A stretch of 11,076 nucleotides of DNA from Ramlibacter sp. Its GTDB lineage: Bacteria > Pseudomonadota > Gammaproteobacteria > Burkholderiales > Burkholderiaceae_C. A program made the position numbers and the translations under genes. Positions 6,943-11,076 of the stretch are shown here, piece by piece. The DNA is taken from positions 1-11,076 of the forward strand of contig JAQGMT010000017.1 of the NCBI GenBank assembly GCA_028292185.1. The letters run 5' to 3'. The notes beneath the pieces were generated by a model. It did not search any database, had not been told where the DNA came from, and was given only the letters and a program-made list of their open reading frames with translations. The stretch's first letter is position 1. Each line of letters opens with the position of its first letter.

Positions 6943-7410
6943 GTGTCGCAGTCCAAGCTTTTGTCCACCGTATTGTCCGTCGTCCTGCTCTCCTCCCTGG
7001 GGGCCTGCGACATACCCGATCCCCAGAGCCATTTCGCCTGCATCGGCAAAGGCTATGTCCATCGCTACCGCGGCGGCAATGAACTCCCTGCCCCGGGGAC
7101 GGACCGCGTCGCCTTTTCACTGGCCACCGGCCGTGATGGCGATGGATACGAGATCAGCCCCGATGCTCCTTTGCCCGAGCACCGCAACAAGTCGGTGCGG
7201 CTGGACCGCGCGCGAAGTAACGACGCCGAAAGCCTCTATGCCTACGACGTCACCGATCGGGTCACGCGCGAGAGAACGCTCACGACGTTGGTCCTGAACC
7301 GGTCGAGTGGCGACTTCAGGCTGTTCCATCACCGCTGGGTGTTGCCCGCCGAATGGAAAGATTCGGACCAGTATTTTTATTCCGGCAGCTGCGCCAAAAG
7401 CACTGCGTGA
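6943..7410 (+). CDS. Small putative lipoprotein of unknown function
   Basis: A 155-residue product I do not recognise. It begins with a lipoprotein signal peptide: a hydrophobic run (LLSTVLSVVLLSSLGAC) with a lipobox LGAC at 19-22, so Cys22 would be lipidated. The mature part has two further cysteines, Cys33 and Cys150, near its two ends, which could form a disulfide in the periplasm. The rest is polar and probably beta-rich, with no known motif. The start is a GTG with no clear ribosome site; the frame is stopped at 6919-6921, so GTG 6943 is the only start giving a complete signal peptide. The gene ends 40 bases before a large lipoprotein hydrolase gene and may be co-transcribed with it. The coding call is supported mainly by the signal peptide and good downstream spacing. 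Confidence 0.68.
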   Translation: MSQSKLLSTVLSVVLLSSLGACDIPDPQSHFACIGKGYVHRYRGGNELPAPGTDRVAFSLATGRDGDGYEISPDAPLPEHRNKSVRLDRARSNDAESLYAYDVTDRVTRERTLTTLVLNRSSGDFRLFHHRWVLPAEWKDSDQYFYSGSCAKSTA

Positions 7411-7437
7411 GATGGCTTGTTTTTATGGTCGAACATC

Positions 7438-7444
7438 AAGGAGA
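7438..7444 (+). promoter_or_regulatory. Ribosome binding site fixing the large lipoprotein start
   Basis: AAGGAGA lies 6 bases before the ATG at 7451. It selects this start, which gives an intact lipoprotein signal peptide, over the longer open frame that begins inside the preceding gene at 7307. Confidence 0.8.
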
Positions 7445-7450
7445 CACGCG

Positions 7451-9655
7451 ATGAGAAAGCAAATAAGCAGGAGCAGCCTGCTTCGCACCTTGCCGGCATG
7501 CATGGTAGTGGTTGCGGGGCTGGCGGGATGCGGGGGCGGAAGCGGGGGCGACGCCGCTCCGGCAACGGGCATCACCAAGATCGAGGTGAACAGCCAGGCG
7601 AGCGCGTTCGGCGGCACCGCTTTCGGCGCGGTGGGAACGTACGAGAAGATCGTCGGCACGGCGTTCGGGCAACTGGATCCTAACGACCCCAAGAACCAGG
7701 TCATCACCGACATCACGCTGGCGAAAAAGGATCCGGCCACCGGCATGGTGCCCTACTCTTTCGACTTCTACATCCTGAAGCCGACCAACCTGGCCAACGG
7801 CGCGCACAAGGTGTTCTACGAAGGCCTCAATCGCGGCGCCAAGCAGTTCGCCAGCTTCAATTCCAGCGGCGGTGGCAACACGGTGGGCGCCGCCGCGGCC
7901 GATGCCACGGTGGCGGGCGCGGCCTATCCGGGGTTCCTCATGAACAACGGCTATACGCTGGTGTGGTCGGGATGGGACGCCGAGCCCATGACCGGCGGCA
8001 GCAACGTGATGCGCGCCAACCTCCCGATCGCGGTGAACCCGGATGGGTCCCCGATCACCGGTCCCAGCTACGAGTATCTGGTGGCGGACAACGCGACCAC
8101 CACCTGCCAGACAACGTATTACTCGCCCGCACCCAACACCAGTGCGACGCTCACCGCCCGAAAGAGCATGACCGACACGCCGGTGGTCGTTCCCGCCGCG
8201 GGCTGGTCCTGGGGCGGAGCGAACTCATGCGGCAACACGTCCGCCATTTCGCCGCCGGGCACCAATTCGATCAGCCTCAACGGCGCCGCTTTCCAGCCCG
8301 GGTGGATCTATGAGCTGACCTACACCGCAATGAATCCGTATGTGGCAGGTGTCGGCATGGCCGCCATGCGCGACTTTGTCTCGTTCCTCAAGAACGCGAA
8401 GGCTGACACCGCCGGAACGGCCAACCCCGTGGCCGGCGACGTGAAGAGCGTCGCGTCCTGGAACCTGTCGCAGCCGGGTCGCCTCATGAACGACTTCGTC
8501 TGGCTGGGCTTCAACCAGGACCTGGGCGGCAAGAAGGTGTTCGACGGCGTCTTCAACTGGATCAACGGCGGCGACGGGCTGGGCATCAACTACCGCTTCG
8601 CGCAGGTGGGACGGACCGAGCGCAACCGGCAGCACCACATCGGGCAGCTGGAGGGTGTCTTCCCGTTTTCGTACACCACGACGGTCGATCCGCTCACCGG
8701 CAAGACCGACGGCCGCGACGTGCGCTGCACCGCGACGGGCACCTGCCCCAACGTGATGAATGTCTTTTCCGGCAACGAAATGTGGGTCAAGGCGGGATCG
8801 CTGCTGACAATCGACCCGGCCACCGGCAAGGACCTGCCGGACGTGCCGAATGTGCGTAACTACTACATCGCCAGCGCACAGCACGGCAACGCGTCGTCGA
8901 CCACCTCGGCACCCACGACGTGTACGCAGTTCGGTTCGCAGGTCGATCCCAACCCGGTGATGAGGGCGCTGTGGGTGGCGCTGGATAACTGGATCAGCAA
9001 CGGCGCGGCGCCGCCCGCCAGCGCGGTCGCGAGCGTCGCCGCAGGCACAGCGATTCCCGTGCCCCTGAACGGCCCGAACCAGGACCTCGGCATCGGCGCA
9101 GTGACTGCGGCTGCGATCGGCTATCCGGACATCCCGAGCTCCATCAACCAGTTCTCCGGGCTGGTGACGGTGCGGAATTTCTGGAACTTCGGGCCCCGCT
9201 TCAACCAGGGCATCCTCGACAACATCCCCGGAATTCCGACGGGCAAGTACTACGCGAATTACGTTCCGAAGGTGGACGCGAACGGAAACGATATTCCCGG
9301 CATCCGCACGCCGGACGTCACGGCGCCACTGGGCTCCAGCTCAGGCTGGGCGTTGCGCTCCACCAACTTCGGGGGCAGCACGAACGGCACCGACGGATGC
9401 GAATCGGCCGGCCAGTTCGTGCCCTTCGCGTTAAACGATGCGTCCAAGGTTCCGGGCGACCCGCGGCCGTCCCTGACAACCCTCTACACCGACAAGAACG
9501 GCTTCGTCGCGGCGAGAACGGCGGCGGCCCAGGCGATGCTGGCCCAGGGCTTGCTGTTGCCGAACGACGCCGCGAAGTACGCGACCAATGCGGCTGGAAC
9601 GTTCACCGTGGTGCCGAACCCGAACTACCCGCAGGCCTATAACTACAAGTGGTAG
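7451..9655 (+). CDS. Large exported lipoprotein of the alpha/beta-hydrolase-domain family (Abhydrolase_10-like)
   Basis: A 734-residue probable esterase-type hydrolase, membrane-anchored outside the cytoplasm. The signal peptide ends in a lipobox LAGC, placing the lipidated Cys at residue 27, followed by a Gly-rich linker. Family signatures follow in order: FGAVGTYEKIVGTAFG, YEGLNRGAK (123-131), the nucleophile region WNLSQPGRLMNDFVWLGFN with probable Ser340, VFDGVFNWINGG, NYRFAQVGR, FPFSY, GNEMWVKAGSLL (Glu443, possible acid) and YYIASAQHGN (His478, probable base), then a Leu/Trp-rich LWVALDNWIS segment. The usual Gly before the elbow is replaced: family members read like GWSQSGR, whereas this one reads NLSQPGR. 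Activity may therefore differ or be reduced. The start is set by the AAGGAGA site. The gene follows the small lipoprotein gene and ends at a strong terminator. Substrate unknown. Confidence 0.88.
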   Translation: MRKQISRSSLLRTLPACMVVVAGLAGCGGGSGGDAAPATGITKIEVNSQASAFGGTAFGAVGTYEKIVGTAFGQLDPNDPKNQVITDITLAKKDPATGMVPYSFDFYILKPTNLANGAHKVFYEGLNRGAKQFASFNSSGGGNTVGAAAADATVAGAAYPGFLMNNGYTLVWSGWDAEPMTGGSNVMRANLPIAVNPDGSPITGPSYEYLVADNATTTCQTTYYSPAPNTSATLTARKSMTDTPVVVPAAGWSWGGANSCGNTSAISPPGTNSISLNGAAFQPGWIYELTYTAMNPYVAGVGMAAMRDFVSFLKNAKADTAGTANPVAGDVKSVASWNLSQPGRLMNDFVWLGFNQDLGGKKVFDGVFNWINGGDGLGINYRFAQVGRTERNRQHHIGQLEGVFPFSYTTTVDPLTGKTDGRDVRCTATGTCPNVMNVFSGNEMWVKAGSLLTIDPATGKDLPDVPNVRNYYIASAQHGNASSTTSAPTTCTQFGSQVDPNPVMRALWVALDNWISNGAAPPASAVASVAAGTAIPVPLNGPNQDLGIGAVTAAAIGYPDIPSSINQFSGLVTVRNFWNFGPRFNQGILDNIPGIPTGKYYANYVPKVDANGNDIPGIRTPDVTAPLGSSSGWALRSTNFGGSTNGTDGCESAGQFVPFALNDASKVPGDPRPSLTTLYTDKNGFVAARTAAAQAMLAQGLLLPNDAAKYATNAAGTFTVVPNPNYPQAYNYKW

Positions 9656-9693
9656 CGGCAACGGGGGTGCCGCTGTAGGGCGGCACGCAGCAG

Positions 9694-9724
9694 GAAAAGC
9701 ACGCGTTTGCGTGCTTTTCTTTTT
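9694..9724 (+). terminator. Rho-independent terminator after the lipoprotein pair
   Basis: A perfect 11-bp stem, GAAAAGCACGC (9694-9704) with GCGTGCTTTTC (9709-9719), closes a 4-base loop and is followed by five T. It lies 38 bases after the stop of the large lipoprotein gene, as expected for an intrinsic terminator. Confidence 0.92.
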
Positions 9725-10062
9725 CAGCCCGCGCGGGCAATCCATGGACCGGCGGAGCGCCCGGCATATTGGCGGCGTGGCGGACTGCGGTGCGATCTGC
9801 AACCGAAGCAGGATGTGCCTTAGACGCTCGCTTCAGTTGGGCCTGCAACGCAGCGACTTGGCGCTTCAATGCCGGGGTGGTCCGCCCCCCACCGATTTCC
9901 CACAGTCCGACTTCCCTGACTGCACGTCAGGCTGCGTAGTGAAGGATGGAAGACTTGTGCCTAGCGAGAGGAAACCGTGATCCCGCGACGGATGACTGCT
10001 TCTGCGGGAAGCGGACATGCGCCCAACGTGCCCGGCTGCGCCGGCGGTGCCCGATCCGGTGA
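9725..10062. other. Spacer with no recognisable gene
   Basis: Between the terminator and the stop of the YdeI-like gene no frame shows a recognisable domain or credible start. A short hairpin, CCTGAC (9915-9920) with GTCAGG (9926-9931), is visible without a T-run. One minus-strand frame contains a short Leu/Gln/Lys helix-like stretch, ALKRQVAALQAQLKRA, near 9830-9872, but it has no context or ribosome site, so no gene is called. Confidence 0.5.
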
Positions 10063-10650
10063 TCACGAATGGATCTTGTCGCCGCGCGCGAGCATCGCCA
10101 CGAGCGTCTCGATGCGGCTGGCGCGCGTTTCCGGCTTTTTTGCCGTCTGCACTCGCCACAATACGGCGTAGCGGTTCGCCGCGTTCAGCGTTGAGAAGAA
10201 CGCTTGAGCTTTCGGGTGCGCATCGAGTGCAGCTTGCAAGTCCGCCGACACGGCGGCCGTTCGCGCGCTGTCGTACGCCGCATACCAACGCCCGTCCGCC
10301 TTGGCGCGGTCGATCTCTGCCTGACCGCTTGCTTTCATGCGACCGGCAGCGATCAGGGCTTCCGCCCTCGCCCGATTCACCTTGGACCATATGCCGCGCG
10401 GGCGCCGTGGGGTGAACCGCTGGAGCCAGTACATCGCATCTTTTGCCTTCTTCTGGCCGTCGATCCAGCCGTAGCAAAGCGCAATTCCCACCGCCTCGGC
10501 GTAGCCGATTGTTGCTTCGGGCGCCTCGAGCTTCCCAATCTCCAACCACACACCTTCCGAAGCGGAGTGGTGCGTGCGCAGCCAAGTTTCAAATGCGGCT
10601 GCGGAGTGGCATCTGAGCGTAAGGGCACCGGGCAAGGGCGCGAGAGGCAT
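10063..10650 (-). CDS. YdeI/OmpD-associated family protein
   Basis: A 195-residue soluble protein with the clear pattern of the YdeI or OmpD-associated (OmdA) family: FETWLRTHH and EGVWLEIGK near the N-terminus, then YAEAVGIALCYGWIDGQ, RFTPRRPRGIWSKVN, AGRMKASGQAEI and DGRWYAAYD, ending in TRASRIETLVAMLARG. Length is normal for the family. No signal peptide or membrane segment is seen, so it is probably cytoplasmic. Relatives have been linked to bacteriocin protection and stress or envelope phenotypes, but the molecular activity is not established. The ATG at 10650 lacks an obvious ribosome site; the N-terminal length fits the family, so this start is preferred. It stands alone, and its neighbours give no functional hint. 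Confidence 0.92.
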   Translation of the reverse strand: MPLAPLPGALTLRCHSAAAFETWLRTHHSASEGVWLEIGKLEAPEATIGYAEAVGIALCYGWIDGQKKAKDAMYWLQRFTPRRPRGIWSKVNRARAEALIAAGRMKASGQAEIDRAKADGRWYAAYDSARTAAVSADLQAALDAHPKAQAFFSTLNAANRYAVLWRVQTAKKPETRASRIETLVAMLARGDKIHS

Positions 10651-10824
10651 GTCGTAGGTTGGTGGAGGCGCACATTTTTACATCGCTGCGCATCGATGTC
10701 TGCTTACGACCCAAAGCAGCCGTCCCCGTTCTTTCCACAAAGTGCGATGTTCGCCACGGTCGTGGGATGCGGAATGCCGGTACCCCGCCACGTTGATCGC
10801 CGCACGCGTTGTCCCCTGCGCTCA
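10651..10824. other. Intergenic gap upstream of the YdeI-like gene
   Basis: This 174-base gap lies between two minus-strand genes and must contain whatever promoter serves the YdeI-like gene. A 6-bp inverted repeat, ACATCG (10680-10685) with CGATGT (10694-10699), borders an A/T-rich patch near 10675. No convincing -35/-10 pair or terminator was found. Confidence 0.35.
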
Positions 10825-11076
10825 CTACTTCATGCGGTCCTTGATTTTCGCCATCGCGCCGCGGGCGCATTCCTCGTCAAACTGCCCGCCGGGGGCGCCG
10901 CTGACGCCCAGCGCGCCGATCGTTTCGCCGTTGGTGATGATGGCGATCGCGCCCTGTGCATAGGTGATGTTCGGGAGCGGGAAGACCGGCACGGTGCTCG
11001 GCGGCGCCTTGGCCAGCCGGTCGGCGATCTGCTTGGTGCTCTCTTCGTTGCGCGCCGGGCCCATGGAGGCGAGCGT
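10825..11076 (-). CDS. GlcG/HbpS-type haem-binding family protein (N-terminus outside the window)
   Basis: The C-terminal 83 residues of a GlcG/HbpS (DUF336) family protein, open to the right edge of the window. The family end is visible: TLASMGPARNEESTKQIADR, a variable loop, then the core IITNGETIGALGVSGAPG and the closing FDEECARGAMAKI helix, with the stop codon TAG at 10825-10827. Members form small alpha/beta domains; some bind haem or corrinoids and many are encoded beside catabolic oxidases. The usual 'PGG.P' before the core strand reads here as ITYAQGAIAI. The N-terminal third and any signal peptide cannot be judged. The ATG at 11062-11064 is internal to the domain and should not be taken as the start. 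Confidence 0.85.
   Translation of the reverse strand, partial: TLASMGPARNEESTKQIADRLAKAPPSTVPVFPLPNITYAQGAIAIITNGETIGALGVSGAPGGQFDEECARGAMAKIKDRMK

Noticed and set aside
9866..10585. 239-residue minus-strand frame overlapping the YdeI-like gene
   Set aside because: It overlaps the well-supported YdeI/OmpD-associated frame on the same strand, and its product has no recognisable motif.
10680..10699. Inverted repeat upstream of the YdeI-like gene, considered as a terminator
   Set aside because: The T-run precedes the hairpin on the plus strand and is an A-run after it on the minus strand, so it has the wrong polarity for either direction of transcription.

Overview
The base composition and gene families point to a GC-rich betaproteobacterium, most likely Burkholderiales. 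The strongest hint is a Bug/TctC-type periplasmic receptor inside a small catabolic operon with a GntR/FCD regulator. The exact genus cannot be read from the sequence. No rRNA, tRNA, CRISPR array or intact insertion sequence was seen.

Layout. (1) 1-993 (+): the C-terminal two thirds of an amidase-signature enzyme, cut by the window edge. (2) 1098-2618 (-): an exported M20 metallopeptidase, convergent with the amidase. (3) 2619-3025: a divergent spacer holding a decayed alpha/beta-hydrolase fragment and, next to the regulator gene, a striking 30-bp dyad centred on GTATAC. (4) 3026-6527 (+): a tightly packed set of GntR/FCD regulator, FAD-dependent oxidoreductase, Bug/TctC receptor and an N-terminal SAF-domain piece of a UxaA-type dehydratase whose catalytic part is missing. 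(5) 6528-6942: a spacer with no recognisable gene, probably a rearrangement scar. (6) 6943-9655 (+): a small unknown lipoprotein and a large lipoprotein of the alpha/beta-hydrolase-domain (Abhydrolase_10) family, closed by a strong intrinsic terminator at 9694-9724. (7) 9725-11076: a YdeI/OmpD-associated protein and the 3' end of a GlcG/HbpS-type haem-binding protein, both on the minus strand.

How the genes fit together. The 3026-6527 unit reads as a regulated uptake and oxidation module: a solute receptor captures an organic acid, a flavoenzyme oxidises it or a product, and a UxaA/SuyA-like dehydratase or lyase would have completed the route. Loss of the dehydratase body suggests the pathway is broken here or completed elsewhere. 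The substrate cannot be deduced. Nothing in the window clearly forms a wholly new defence or mobile system. The best leads are the extended operator, the truncated dehydratase with its scar, the hydrolase relic, and the lipoprotein pair with an atypical nucleophile elbow.
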